NCBI GenBank assembly: GCA_030272585.1
Contig: BSYQ01000010.1
Location: 1,178,001 to 1,242,000, forward strand
Reading direction: 5' to 3'
Length of the DNA: 64,000 nt
Source of the DNA: Bryopsis sp. KO-2023
Lineage: Eukaryota > Chlorophyta > Ulvophyceae > Bryopsidales > Bryopsidaceae
Part shown: piece by piece, positions 32,101 through 41,818 of the stretch
How positions within the stretch are numbered: position 1 is the stretch's first letter
Layout of the letters: every line of letters begins with the position of its first letter
Position numbers and translations under genes: made by a program
Notes under the pieces: generated by a model
Databases searched by the model: none
The model's input: the letters and a program-made list of their open reading frames with translations, nothing else
What the model was told of the DNA's origin: nothing

Positions 32101-33095
32101 CCGCTGGGTGATCAACCCAGGCGGTTTGTGCGTTGATACAGACTCGTTTTTGCTCCTACCGTGTAGCACAACCTCCAGTCCCTGTTTCAGGATCGTCTCC
32201 AACTCTTGATGTATTAAAATCCGCGTCCAACGCGATCGTGAAACTACCGTAGTTCTAGCCTCGATAGTCCGCCGATATTCCTTGTTGTGTGGCCGCTAGT
32301 TCTCCTCTGAGTTAACCGCTCCAGCTCACAACAACTCCTCCTTTAACCATCCTTTCTAGAATATCAGAGTCCACTCCAGCGAGTTACAAGAGCGTTCGGT
32401 CCACTAGGTCACTCTGACCGCTTCCGCCTCTCGTTTGTCGCGCTTCGCTTCCACTGTTTCCGTTTAACCGCTCTGGCGGCCTTCCTTGGAGTTCAACCCG
32501 CTCCCTTGTCCGCCACCTGGTAGTCCGCTGCGCCTCCTGTGCTCCATGTCCGACTCTGGCTTTTTCCTTTCACTTCCGGCTCAACCATCTCGCAGTAGTA
32601 CGACTCGCCATTTCCGCTCCGCGGATTCCTCTCTGCGGATTCCGCTGTAACACTTCCGCTCCGCGGATTCCGCTCTGTGGATTCCGCTCTGCCAAATCCC
32701 GCTGTAACATAGTGTGACATGACTGTATGTCCGACAACGGAATTTCTGGCAGCTGTCACAGGCGGAGTCGTCGACTTCTTGCGCAGCAACTATCCGCCAC
32801 CACGCGTTGGCTGTCCGTGTGTCAACGTCCCTCACGAACGTTGACTCGAACTTGGTTCGTCCATAGGTGGTTCTTTTGTAGGAGATCTTTGCAGATCTGC
32901 TGTAGATCCTTTTCCAGAAATTTCCAGGTTCTGTCGAAACTCTGTCTTAAGGAAACTTAAGCTCTCAGCTTTTCTTTCCACTGCTTTTCGAGCTGTTTCG
33001 ACCTGTTTCGAACTCTTGTTCTGCTCCTTAGGTCCCCCTGTGGCTTATAGCTTTTAGGGTCCCTGTGGATTCCGGAATTTCTGTAGATCTAACCC
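29127..33095 (+). repeat. TCCGC-rich block, right part
   Basis: About 4 kb with plus-oriented TCCGC every 40-60 bp and a denser patch at 32600-32700 (CCGCTCCGCGGATTC repeats). I see no conserved protein domain in any frame and treat the frames of 80-145 codons as chance. The block ends where a LINE is inserted at 33104. Confidence 0.55.
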
Positions 33096-33103
33096 TTAGA
33101 TCT

Positions 33104-34503
33104 TGAGAAGACGGAAGGGATGGTGGTGAATGCGCGGGGGCTCACGACTGTGTCTCTCAACGGTGTGGATGTGGAGCTGCAATCGACGATGAAATATTTG
33201 GGAGTTTTCTTCAAGGATGGTCCGGGCAACGTGAACGTGTTTGGAAATCATATCGACAGGACTCTGCAAAACGGACAGGCGGCGGTGGGGCGCTTGTTGG
33301 CTCGATCCGGGGATCTGGGGCTTCGCGATCCGAAGACGCTTCTGTCTCTGTTTCGCATGTATGTTTTGGGGAAGGTTCAGTATGCGGCGCCAGTTTGGTG
33401 CTTCTTCTTGACTCAGGCGCACAAGGATGCGTTCAACGGTTTGCAGATTCGTTTTCTGAAGCGGGTGTTGCGGCTTCCCGTGAGGACGCTTCGCAATGTG
33501 GTGTATTTGGAGATGGGTGCTCTGCCGATCCTCTACTACTTCAACAAGAACGCGGTTCGGTTTTGGAATCGTATGATGACTTTGCCTGTCGACCATCCGG
33601 CTCGGCAGTTGATCGTTTGGCTCCAATCGGAAGCCACGGTCTCTCAGCGCTCTTGGTGGGTTTTGTTCAAGGATATGGTGCGCCGATTTGCTCCTGGATT
33701 CGATGGATCTGGAGAAGTGGACCTTGCGTCGTGGACCGCGGCGTATAAGGCGGACATTGTGGCTCGTCTTCGTTCGGGACATCCTCGTATTGTTGCGTTT
33801 TACAACGTGTTCAAGCCGGTGTTCGGCTACTCGAGAGCGCTGTCTTCTTTCGAGGATGTGGGGCTGCGGACGGTGTGGGTGCGTTTTCGTGCGCGTTTGC
33901 ACGGTTTGGAGATCGACGTGGCGGATCTGCTACGGAGGGATGTGCCTTTGCACGAGCGTTTCTGTCCTTATTGTTTGTCGCAAGGCAACAGGACGGCTGA
34001 GAACGAGCGGCATTTCCTGTTCTTTTGTCCGTTGTATTCTGGTTTGCGTGTGGGATCGGTTGTGTCTGAATCGGGGTTTTCGTTGCGTCGTTTGTTCAAT
34101 TTGCCGGGTCAGTATCGGGTGGCTGTTTACCTTCGTCGGGCGTTGGATTTTCGAGCTCAGTGGCTTGAGGCTCAGCCGTGACGTGGTTTTTGTTTGTTTG
34201 TTTTGTGTTTGTTTGTTTCGTTTTGTTTGTTGGTCGTTTGTGGTGGGCGTTTGACAGTAGTTTTCGCTCTCCTTTTGGTTGTTGCTTGGTGTTCCGGGTT
34301 TCTTTTTCTTGGGAACGTTTTTTGGCAATACTTTCTGATACATTGATTCCTTAGTGATGGGTCTCTCGTTGATTGTACTGGGGTTTTATTGGAGACTTCA
34401 TCTTCTGTGGACTTTTGGACATGGCTGAGACATTGTATGTGGTTGCAACAGGGCGGATTGGCCCTTCGCAACATGTAATTTCTGTTTCTGTTTCTGTTTC
34501 TGT
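33104..34503 (+). mobile_element. LINE family 2, 5'-truncated copy
   Basis: Flanked by TTAGATCT (33096-33103, 34504-34511). It starts inside the RT carboxy-terminal region and runs to a 3' UTR ending in the stem-loop GTTGCAACAGGGCGGATTG with its complement, then a (TCTGTT)n tail. 5' truncation with a short target duplication is the normal product of target-primed reverse transcription. Confidence 0.9.
33120..34181 (+). CDS. LINE family 2 ORF2 carboxy-terminal part
   Basis: 353 codons from the first ATG after the truncation point; the frame is already open upstream. It corresponds to the region after the RT catalytic core (thumb and connection) and ends with a Cys/His finger, C-x2-C-x12-H-x4-C, near 33963-34024 (FCPYCLSQGN..., then HFLFFCP). 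Compared with LINE family 1 at 55284 it aligns along its whole length but is clearly diverged. Without its RT core and endonuclease it is not functional. Confidence 0.8.
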   Translation: MVVNARGLTTVSLNGVDVELQSTMKYLGVFFKDGPGNVNVFGNHIDRTLQNGQAAVGRLLARSGDLGLRDPKTLLSLFRMYVLGKVQYAAPVWCFFLTQAHKDAFNGLQIRFLKRVLRLPVRTLRNVVYLEMGALPILYYFNKNAVRFWNRMMTLPVDHPARQLIVWLQSEATVSQRSWWVLFKDMVRRFAPGFDGSGEVDLASWTAAYKADIVARLRSGHPRIVAFYNVFKPVFGYSRALSSFEDVGLRTVWVRFRARLHGLEIDVADLLRRDVPLHERFCPYCLSQGNRTAENERHFLFFCPLYSGLRVGSVVSESGFSLRRLFNLPGQYRVAVYLRRALDFRAQWLEAQP

Positions 34504-34511
34504 TTAGATCT

Positions 34512-34767
34512 CTCCCTGCGACGGGTTCCTTTTCGTTTCCTTTTTCGCGCCTCTACCCTAACCTTCCTGGTGCTCACGAACTCGTCGCTCGCACTCGCGC
34601 TCCTTTGATCCCACCTAGCACCACCCCCTTTGGTGCCATCGCTCCTTGCCCATCCCCTCTTGATAGGCACTTAACCTAGCCACTGACTTTTTCGTCGTCA
34701 GGTGGCTCCTCCTACAGGGTCGTCCGTCCTCGTCGTTTAGGGACGCCAAAGCTCCGAAACCAAAATG
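34512..34767. other. Unassigned sequence between LINE and double hairpin
   Basis: About 250 bp, C/T-rich on the plus strand. No gene or repeat recognised. Confidence 0.4.
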
Positions 34768-34831
34768 ATAGGGGCCCTTCCCCCAGAGGGGGAAGGGTAG
34801 ATAGGGGCCCTCCTCCAAGTGGAGGAGGGTA
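34768..34831. repeat. GC-rich double hairpin, copy 2 (complete)
   Basis: Two adjacent perfect stems: CCCTTCCCCC-AGA-GGGGGAAGGG and CCCTCCTCC-AAGT-GGAGGAGGG, each followed by TAGA. It is a direct repeat of 10924-10979. Confidence 0.85.
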
Positions 34832-34989
34832 GAACGTGGGAACACAACACAATAGCAAACCCAGCCCCAAAGGTTACACAATGTCAAAAATACAACCCCT
34901 TTTATACCGTTCACAACACACTAACCCCTTACTCTACAGTGACACACCCACTCACCGATGGGACATCTAGACACTAACCTCGTCACCTC

Positions 34990-35363
34990 GTATCAGTATA
35001 ACCTTGGGGGGAGTGAGAGGTGCCTTCCACACCCGAAATAGCTTGTTCACTCTTCTGCAATCCAACGTGATTCTTACCGATTTACTGCCTGGTTTTTGAA
35101 ATACCAAAGGTTGAGAGAAAAGGCCATGCTCGTCCCAGACGAGCTCTTTGATTATCCCTCGTCGTTCAATGACGACAAGAGTGGCCAAGACGACAAGAGT
35201 GGACAAGAGTGGCGTTAGCCATCAAGAGTGGCTAGCTCCTCCTCCGCAGCCCCCGCCTGCACTGATGATAACGGCCGCAAGTCGCTGTATAAGCTGAAGT
35301 GCGTATCCTCAATTTGTTCCAGGTCAGACAGTGTAACCGTTAAGGCGGCCATATCACATCTGG
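34990..35363 (-). pseudogene. Reverse-transcriptase fragment (fingers) of the old retroelement
   Basis: The minus strand reads GIIKELVWDEHG, SQPLVFQKPGSK and RITLDCRRVNK, the conserved fingers region that precedes the catalytic palm of LTR-retroelement RTs. A short minisatellite (CAAGAGTGG units, 35175-35235) interrupts the frame upstream. The frame breaks again after APLTPP, where the palm should follow; a matching palm piece is at 10751-10923. It is cut on the other side by Ty3-B, whose duplication TCTGG occupies 35359-35363. Confidence 0.65.
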
Positions 35364-35751
35364 TGATACAAACGTTGGAACAAAATAGACTAGTCGAGTG
35401 GACTTACGTCTAGAGCACGGAAACACTTTCAAACAAGGAACTTTACAATAGTCCAAGTTACAATGAGGCTGTGGTCCGGGCCGAATAAGTATTCGGCCGG
35501 GCCGACAGCCTGTCCAACCCTTTCATCCAACTCAGCGTTCTAATGGCCCCTTGGCCGTGTCCTAATGGACCCTAAGCTGAATGTGAGGCTCCAGGCCGAA
35601 CTGAGGGTTGCCACCTCAGAGGCGGCCTGGACCTCTCCCTTAATGTGTGACTATGATGATGGTGAGCTGGTTCGGTCCGACTACTGTCAGGCCGAACCAC
35701 GTGTTGGGTGAGTGGGCCGAACCACGTGTCATACGACGGACGTTCGTATCA
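35364..35751 (-). repeat. Ty3-B 3' LTR
   Basis: 388 bp, begins TGATACGAACG on the minus strand and ends TTTGTATCA. Matches 44466-44853. Confidence 0.95.
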
Positions 35752-35770
35752 ACCACTCCCCCCCCACGCA
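35752..35770 (-). promoter_or_regulatory. Ty3-B polypurine tract
   Basis: The minus strand reads GTGGGGGGGGAGTGGT directly before the 3' LTR. Confidence 0.7.
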
Positions 35771-36314
35771 AGTACGCGCCTCGCGTACCCAAGTAACCGA
35801 AATTTGGGGGTTACACTCACACATACGCATAGACACACACAAAACGCTTTCAAGGCATCCAACAAGCCTTTAGCTTTTAAGGGAGTCAAATAATGTTTAA
35901 CCTTCGCTGAATTAAAAGAGTGTTCAAAAACTCGAAGCGAATTATCAACAAAAATCAACCAAATGATAAGGCTGCCACCTGCAGGCCGAATCATGTACTG
36001 TAACCAGCTAACTGTTTGCACAAAGCAATCCATAAGGTCCAAATTCAGATTCCCTTATAAGTATCCAGAAAGCAGGTGATTGACCCAGCCTGGCCAATCC
36101 ACTGTATAAAAACCATTGTATAAAAAAAACCATTGTATAAAAAAACCATTGGGTCAGAACTCAAACAAAATAACCCAGTTCTGGATCTGAATGTCCCTTA
36201 TCCAGAAAAGTAAAATCAACAGAAACTCAGCCCAATCCCAGTCTCCCACCATCACACTGTAAAACACCCAAACATCCCTTGCCCTTCTCTCTTTCGTTCC
36301 CGACCCCAGTTCGC
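35771..36314 (-). other. Ty3-B spacer between ORF3 and 3' LTR
   Basis: About 540 bp with no supported frame. A short imperfect repeat of AAAACCATTGTAT units lies near 36110-36150. Confidence 0.5.
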
Positions 36315-37532
36315 CTATTTCTGCGACCTGGTTCTCGGCCCATGCCTCTTGGACGTTGCTGGGCTGTGTGGAGGGAGCGGAAGACGAGTCGCCGAGGAAG
36401 GTGCTGATGGTTGGTCTGGTGATGGTGGTGGGTGGCTCGGCTGACGATGCGATCTTGCTGCTCCTGGGAGTTCCAAGCCGAGAGCCTGGAAATACTGGTC
36501 GTTCCAGGTTCCGACCTGTTCTTTAAGCTTGCCAGGCCAACGACCCTTCAGCGCTGCCTTGGTACAGCTTGGACAATCCGGGAGTGGGGCGTCGAAGGGG
36601 AGGATCGGCTTGACGCCTTGGGTTCCCTCGCCGATGAGGTCCTGTATGCGCGGGAGGTAAGGTCCTCCTGCTTCGTCGGCCGAGATGAGGGCTCCCGCCC
36701 TGGCCGCGATCCTCAGCCCCACATTGTGTTTTTTGCACAAAAGATGCCCTTTTTCGCAGAGCACGCGATCCAATCCTGGGCGGGGAGCTTCCCTCGGGTA
36801 TGCGCAAGCTGCGCAGGCGAATGTGGTCGGAGCGGCCGCTGGAGGTGGTGGTAGTGGTAGGGACGACGTTTTCGGAGGCTCCTCCGAAATGAGGTCATCC
36901 TCACTTCCTGATAGCAGGACGGGACCAGGCTTCGGCCTCGGGGGAAGAGCGTCCTCCAAGTCAGCGTAGGGATCCTCCGTGTAGTCCCACAGCTGTTGCT
37001 CGTCTTCCCCCTCGGCCTCAGCCTGGTCCACTTCCATGGCCTCATCCAGGATGAACCTCCCCACCCCTCGGCCTTTGAGCTTCCTTGACCTTTTCCGTCG
37101 CGGGACCACCACCTTCAGTGGGGTTGACGATGGTCCCTCTGGTGGCCTTTCCGCAGCGACGTCTTCCTGTACCGAGTCTTCCACCGTTTCGGTTTCCACG
37201 TGCTCTTTTTCTTTTTCCTCGGCCAGAGGTTGGTCCATTTCCATACGCTGCAGTCCACGGTTCAGGGTGTCGATAGCCTCGGTCATGGCTGTTTTCGCCA
37301 GCCTTTCCCTTTCCTGCCCCCATACTGCTGCTTGTCGAAACGCATCCAAGCGCTGCGTTTTCAGCTGTTCCTCCAACTGAGCCACTTTCTCCTCAGCGGC
37401 TTTTGCCCGCTTCTCCGCCTCGTTGGCCCTATTTTGCCATTCGGCAAGTTCGGCCTCGAGCTTGTTCTTCTGCTCAGTGGACTGTCGCGCGTCCTGCAGA
37501 AAACGCTCCAAGTTGGCCGCTGTCAGATCCAT
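36315..37532 (-). CDS. Ty3-B ORF3: coiled-coil protein with RING-like Cys/His module, function unknown
   Basis: ATG at 37532 gives 405 residues; an upstream extension to 37601 (first codon 23 residues earlier) is also open. Residues 5-100 are coiled coil, 140-160 basic (PRRKRSRKLKGRG), 165-220 acidic, then a Pro run. The Cys/His module is C240-x2-C243, C259-x3-H263-x2-C266-x2-H269, C320-x2-C323. It corresponds ligand for ligand to Ty3-A ORF3. Both also share PF-x-A and LP just before the last C-x2-C. The carboxy terminus is Pro/Ser-rich. Nothing resembles an envelope protein. Zinc binding is inferred from spacing. Confidence 0.8.
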   Translation of the reverse strand: MDLTAANLERFLQDARQSTEQKNKLEAELAEWQNRANEAEKRAKAAEEKVAQLEEQLKTQRLDAFRQAAVWGQERERLAKTAMTEAIDTLNRGLQRMEMDQPLAEEKEKEHVETETVEDSVQEDVAAERPPEGPSSTPLKVVVPRRKRSRKLKGRGVGRFILDEAMEVDQAEAEGEDEQQLWDYTEDPYADLEDALPPRPKPGPVLLSGSEDDLISEEPPKTSSLPLPPPPAAAPTTFACAACAYPREAPRPGLDRVLCEKGHLLCKKHNVGLRIAARAGALISADEAGGPYLPRIQDLIGEGTQGVKPILPFDAPLPDCPSCTKAALKGRWPGKLKEQVGTWNDQYFQALGLELPGAARSHRQPSHPPPSPDQPSAPSSATRLPLPPHSPATSKRHGPRTRSQK

Positions 37533-37852
37533 GGCTCCTCTTTCCTTTCTTTTCTGTGTTCGGCCGTGTGGGCTCTCTCTCCTTTTTTTTCTCTGACTCA
37601 ATCAAACAAAGGCTTTCTGTAGCGCCTTCGTTACTTCTCCTTAAATTCGCCGATGAGGTACCGGTCAGACACAGTGCGCAACTGAAAGGTACACTCTGAT
37701 GTGACGAGGGATGGGAATTCCCTCCGAACTTCCGAGGTACCGCCTCGTTTGAGGTACCGTCCCATTCCGGCCGAGGTTGACCTCATCAGTTCGTCATCAT
37801 GACTTCCAACTCCCCCATCACCCTCGTCAGTTGCATCAGAAGCTTCCTCCAG

Positions 37853-40800
37853 TCATGCTCGGCCCGTTCGTGCAACGAACTCGGCCAGCAGATCTGAACA
37901 ATGTGTCAGACTCTCCTTCGGCTCCCATGTTGCCTCATGGGGTTGGTATCCTTTCCAGCAAACCAAATAACGTTTTCCTCTTCCCTTTCCTTTCTCCCTG
38001 ACAATAGCCTCCACTTCGTATTCCTCTTCTCCATCCAGCTCATCGATAAGAGCCGGGCCGGGAGGTGCATCCCGCACGAACTCCTCGGACCGCTTGTATT
38101 CCTTGAGCTTGGAGACGTGGAATGTAGGGTGAAGCCTCCAGCCTGGTGGGAGGTCGAGCCTATAGGCCACTGGTGATATTACGGCCTCAACCTTGAACGG
38201 CCCGATGAACCTTCGCCTGACCTTGGCCGGAATATGCTTGGTTACGGCCAGAGGGAGGTGGGCACTTCGGAGGCAAACCTCCTGTCCCACTGCGAATTCC
38301 ACATGTCGCCTCTTTTTGTTGGCGCTCTCACACATGGTCTCCTGGGCCGAAGCGTAGTTTGCTTTGGCCTCCTCCAGGTCTCGGTTCATTCGGCTCACCA
38401 TGGCCTCGGCCGCCTCCACGTTGGTACTCGGCCGGTCGGCCTCCAGGCCTCTTGGGTGTTGCCCATACATCAGGTAGAAAGGGGTGTATTTGGTGCTGGC
38501 GTTGACCGAATTGTTTGCAGCAAATTCGGCCGTGCTGAGGTATTCGCTCCATGTCTCCGGCCTTGCTTCAATGTAGGGCCGAAGGAAGTTCTCCAGTGTT
38601 CGGATTGTTACTTCGCTCTGTCCATCAGATTGCGGATGGTGAGCGGTCGACATCCTTAGATCGGTGCCCACGAGCCGAAACAACTCCTTGTAGAACTGGC
38701 TCGTAAATCTTGGGTCTCGGTCAGACACGATAACTTCCGGTATCCCTGAGGTGGGGAATACTTTGGAGAGAAAGAGCTCGGCATATCCTTTCGCCGAAAC
38801 CTCCTTGGTGCACGGGACGAACTTGCACATCTTCGTGAGCCGATCCACAAAGACAGCCACGGCCGTGTACCCGTTAGACTTCGGTAAGTCAGTAACGAGG
38901 TCGGTCGTCAGCTGCTCCCACTTGTAGGCCGGAACTGGCAGAGGGTGTAGCAACCCTTTCTGCTTAGAATTCTCGGTCTTCATCATTTGGCAAGTGGGGC
39001 ACGATTCGACATAGTGGTTCACGGCTCGGCGCCAGCCTCTCCACCAATGTCTTCGGCTCACAAGCTCGGCTGTCCGAGCTTTCCCTGGATGTCCCGCCAT
39101 CGGCACATCGTGGTGGTCGTGCAATACCACCTGGCGTTTAGAAACCGGCACAACGAGTTTCGGCTCGGCTCCAACGTCCTTGGCTTGATACATGAGCAGT
39201 CCATCTGGGGTCAGGGTGTACCCCTGCACTGCTCGTCCCTCTTCAAGTTGGGTCACGATTGGTCGAAGAATAGGGTCCTCCTTTATGGCGGCTTGCCTGT
39301 CTTGTGCCTCCCCGGGCGAGATTTTGGCCCCCAAAATCGCATTGAGCCGGAGTTGTGGCTTGCGAGAAAGCGCATCGGCCACAAAATTGGCTCGGCCCGG
39401 AAGATATAAAATCTTCGGCTTGATAGACTGGAACGATCCAGACTTCAACCAACGCGTTTGAGTCCGTGAAAGGACGCGTTGCTGTAGAAAATGGGTAGCT
39501 GGGAGGTGATCCGTATACACCGTAGTCCCACCAGGAGCTCCTTCCAGGTAGTGACGCCATTGGGCGAGAGCATAGGAGATGCCCAATAGTTCCCTTTCGT
39601 AGGCCGAATACTTCTGCTCGGCTGAGTTCAGGGAACGGCTCAAAAATGCAATGGGCTGATAACCTTCCTCCTTGCTGCCCTGCATTAAGGTAGCTCCTAA
39701 TGCGAAGTCCGATGCATCCGTGGCAACAACATACGGCTTGGCCGGGTCCGGGATCAAGAGTACTGGGGCCGAAGTGAGTCGGTCCTTGAGCTCTTGAAAC
39801 GTTGCGGTCTGGGCCGGACCCCATTCCCAGGCTTGGTCCTTCTTGACGAGCTTCTGGATGGGAGCAGCAATCCGTGAAAACTCCCTGATGAAGCGTCGGT
39901 AGTAGGACACCATGCCTAGAAAACTCCGCACTTCCGGCACAGACTGTAGGGGCTTCCAATCTTGAATGGCTTGGGTCTTGCTGCGATGAGGGGAGATGCC
40001 GTCGGCCGAAATCCAATGCCCCACGAAATCCAGTTCTTTGACGGCGATGGAACACTTTGACGCCTTCGCATAGAGCTGATGCTCGGCCAGCTTGTCCAGC
40101 ACGAGCCGAAGGTGCTCCGCGTGTTCCTCCTCCGTTTTACTGTAGACGATGATGTCGTCCAGGAAGACCACCAGAAACTTATCGTGGAAATCCCGGAAGA
40201 GGTCGTTCACCATCGCCATGAACTGCGGGGGTGCGTTCGTTAGGCCGAAGGGCACTACTTTGTATTCGTAGTGCCCATAACGGGTCCGAAAAGCGGTCTT
40301 CTCCTGATCTTCGGCCCGGATGGGCATCTGCCAATACCCCGAGCGCAAGTCCAGCCGAGTGAAGATTTTGGCTCCCTGGAGGCGGTCCAATAACTCTTCA
40401 GGGAGAGGGAGGGGGTAGCGGTTCTTGACCGTCCGCTGGTTGATCCACCGGTAGTCAATGCAAAAGCGAAGCCCACCATCCTTTTTGTTGGCGAAAAGGA
40501 TGGGGGCGCCCCACGGGCTCTTTGAGGGCCGAATCAGCTCCCGGTCCAACATGTAGTCGAGCTGTTTTCGGACCTCCGCGAGTTCGGCTGGAGAGAGCTT
40601 GTACATAGGCCGAAAGATCGGCTTCGTTCCTTCCTCCAGTTCGATCTCGAATTCATGACCGTTCCTGACCGGTGGTGGTCCCTTAGGAAGGTCAGAAGCG
40701 AATACTCGCTTGTAGTCCGTTAAGAGCTGCGTGATCGCTTTTGATAGCTCGGGCCGAACTAACTTGCTGATATCATCCTTGGTATGTTCATCGTTTTGTT

Positions 40801-41818
40801 CGGCCTCGGCTTCGGTAACCACTACCATCACAACGTCTCCCTGTCCTGCACGCGCATCCTTTAAAAGCTTGGCCGCGGATGTCTGTTCCATGTCGCCCAC
40901 GCTCATAGTCTCGGTGGGACGAGGCTTGCCCGAGATAGCTAGAGGGAGAGAAATCCTTGTCTTCCCTCGCTGAACCGAGATTGTCCGTGTCCGAAAGCAG
41001 AGATCGGGGTTTTCGGCCACAAGCCACGGGATGCCCAAAATCATCTCGTATGCCATGTCGGGAAAGATATGAAAATCCGCAACAAAAGTGGCTCGGCCCG
41101 ATCGAAATCGAACATGTTCGGCTCGGCCCCGGGTTGAGCCCTTGGAACCATCCGCCATGACCAGGGTGCGGTGCTCTCCGGTTGCCTCTAATTCCAGTCG
41201 TGCTTGAGTTGCCGTTGAGATGTAGTTTTCCCAACTTCCGCTATCCACATACGCCTTCACCGGTCGGTCTCCCACTTGAATGGCTATCTCGAAGCCAGTA
41301 AACCGCCCTTTGGAACAGGTGTTTCCTGTCCTGGCGATGTAAGAAAAATTGTCGGCCACTGCAGAGTCGGCGCGACTGAGTGCCCCCGGCACTTGAGAAA
41401 AATTTGAACCGTCCATCCCTCGGTTGCCTTGCGGGCCGAGCTGTACAGTGGATGGTGGTTCCCCTGATGATACCCCAGGCCGTGCGTGGCCAGTATCATC
41501 CGCTCCTTCATTGAGTCCTGTTCCATGGGACTCGGCTCGCGCTGCAGTATTGGAACTATGCGAGCCGGAGCTAGTGTCTATCCGTTTTTCATGCTCTTCC
41601 GCCTTGTCCGGCCAAGTAACTCTCTTGGTCATTTTTCTATCATCTATTCCTTCTGCTTGCTCCTCCCCAAAATCTTCCGGAACCTCGGCCCTGATACCAC
41701 CCGCATTTGTGTCCAGGGTAGGTGGCCTCGCGCCCCGGACCTTCAGTTTATCGAACGCTTTGCGGCCGAGAGCTTGGGACAATTCCTGATCCCATGATCT
41801 CCTCCGCATAAGTAGCAT
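37853..41818 (-). CDS. pol: Ty3-B Pol polyprotein
   Basis: 1,321 codons, overlapping the end of gag by 76 nt in the -1 frame. Approximate residues: protease YVDSGS near 190, RT catalytic FLDD at about 552-555, RNase H ATDAS near 695, integrase HHCC finger from about 905, DDE core with TTDLVTDL, SDRDPRF and GQSEV, and a chromodomain in the last 60 residues (YLVCWKGY, ATWEP). No stop or frameshift was seen, so the protein is probably functional. The carboxy end is a standard chromodomain, so integration into marked chromatin is the expected preference. Confidence 0.95.
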   Translation of the reverse strand: MLLMRRRSWDQELSQALGRKAFDKLKVRGARPPTLDTNAGGIRAEVPEDFGEEQAEGIDDRKMTKRVTWPDKAEEHEKRIDTSSGSHSSNTAARAESHGTGLNEGADDTGHARPGVSSGEPPSTVQLGPQGNRGMDGSNFSQVPGALSRADSAVADNFSYIARTGNTCSKGRFTGFEIAIQVGDRPVKAYVDSGSWENYISTATQARLELEATGEHRTLVMADGSKGSTRGRAEHVRFRSGRATFVADFHIFPDMAYEMILGIPWLVAENPDLCFRTRTISVQRGKTRISLPLAISGKPRPTETMSVGDMEQTSAAKLLKDARAGQGDVVMVVVTEAEAEQNDEHTKDDISKLVRPELSKAITQLLTDYKRVFASDLPKGPPPVRNGHEFEIELEEGTKPIFRPMYKLSPAELAEVRKQLDYMLDRELIRPSKSPWGAPILFANKKDGGLRFCIDYRWINQRTVKNRYPLPLPEELLDRLQGAKIFTRLDLRSGYWQMPIRAEDQEKTAFRTRYGHYEYKVVPFGLTNAPPQFMAMVNDLFRDFHDKFLVVFLDDIIVYSKTEEEHAEHLRLVLDKLAEHQLYAKASKCSIAVKELDFVGHWISADGISPHRSKTQAIQDWKPLQSVPEVRSFLGMVSYYRRFIREFSRIAAPIQKLVKKDQAWEWGPAQTATFQELKDRLTSAPVLLIPDPAKPYVVATDASDFALGATLMQGSKEEGYQPIAFLSRSLNSAEQKYSAYERELLGISYALAQWRHYLEGAPGGTTVYTDHLPATHFLQQRVLSRTQTRWLKSGSFQSIKPKILYLPGRANFVADALSRKPQLRLNAILGAKISPGEAQDRQAAIKEDPILRPIVTQLEEGRAVQGYTLTPDGLLMYQAKDVGAEPKLVVPVSKRQVVLHDHHDVPMAGHPGKARTAELVSRRHWWRGWRRAVNHYVESCPTCQMMKTENSKQKGLLHPLPVPAYKWEQLTTDLVTDLPKSNGYTAVAVFVDRLTKMCKFVPCTKEVSAKGYAELFLSKVFPTSGIPEVIVSDRDPRFTSQFYKELFRLVGTDLRMSTAHHPQSDGQSEVTIRTLENFLRPYIEARPETWSEYLSTAEFAANNSVNASTKYTPFYLMYGQHPRGLEADRPSTNVEAAEAMVSRMNRDLEEAKANYASAQETMCESANKKRRHVEFAVGQEVCLRSAHLPLAVTKHIPAKVRRRFIGPFKVEAVISPVAYRLDLPPGWRLHPTFHVSKLKEYKRSEEFVRDAPPGPALIDELDGEEEYEVEAIVREKGKGRGKRYLVCWKGYQPHEATWEPKESLTHCSDLLAEFVARTGRA

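Noticed and set aside
33096-33902. 268-codon minus-strand frame over LINE family 2
   Set aside because: Antisense shadow of the LINE ORF2 fragment; His/Arg/Gln-rich.
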